From B1Sed10-231 sp046483385 (GTDB lineage: Bacteria; Planctomycetota; Brocadiia; SM23-32): 6,001 bases of DNA. Made by a program: the position numbers and the translations under genes. The notes under the pieces were generated by a model. The model made no database searches and had not been told where the DNA came from. It saw only the letters and a program-made list of their open reading frames with translations. The stretch covers positions 1-6,001 of the forward strand of contig JAWODG010000236.1 of NCBI GenBank assembly GCA_046483385.1. Reading direction: 5' to 3'. Of this stretch, positions 6,000 through 6,001 are shown in pieces; position 1 is the first letter of the stretch, and each line of letters opens with the position of its first letter.

Positions 6000-6001
6000 A
6001 A

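Overview
The window is GC-rich DNA that fits a Gram-negative proteobacterium, possibly a gammaproteobacterium. The basis is strong GGAGG-type ribosome binding sites, Sec-type signal peptides, a bacterial PP2C fragment and an IS91-like transposase remnant. The very acidic linker of the first protein could suit a salt-adapted organism, but that is weak evidence. No gene here fixes the taxon. Every gene I can support is on the minus strand, so transcription runs from right to left; long plus-strand frames are antisense shadows.

Right end (about 5193-6001): a patchwork of broken genes. An AT-richer 5' part of an AlaX-type alanyl-tRNA editing gene (motif FYPEGGGQPHDTG) enters from beyond the right edge. 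It runs within about 10 bases into a PP2C-type protein phosphatase that has lost its N-terminal half. A 14-codon ORF overlaps the phosphatase stop (TGATG) and may be the beginning of a lost downstream gene. Next comes the C-terminal tail of an IS91-like transposase. This looks like a recombination or transposition scar, or possibly an assembly chimera.

Spacer 4899-5192: no gene seen. It holds an 8-bp inverted repeat (4988-5017), a tight hairpin (5111-5125) and a plausible sigma70-type promoter (4947-4975) for the next gene.

Main cassette (4898 down to 1, continuing past the left edge): three co-oriented genes, each with its own Shine-Dalgarno sequence and each encoding a protein with a predicted signal peptide. 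In transcription order they are (i) a 795-residue exported protein with a gluzincin zinc-peptidase signature, HELFH-X18-E; (ii) a 135-residue exported protein, perhaps NTF2-like; and (iii) a protein of at least 660 residues with a LamG/concanavalin-like domain, a long acidic linker with three exact-length 40-residue tandem repeats, and an unrecognised cysteine-containing C-terminal region that is cut by the window edge. Gaps of 50 and 71 bp suggest co-transcription, though a second TATACT element lies before gene (ii). A reasonable but unproven reading is an envelope or extracellular module: a secreted peptidase, a small periplasmic partner and a large adhesive or glycan-binding surface protein. 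I do not recognise this gene combination as a named system.
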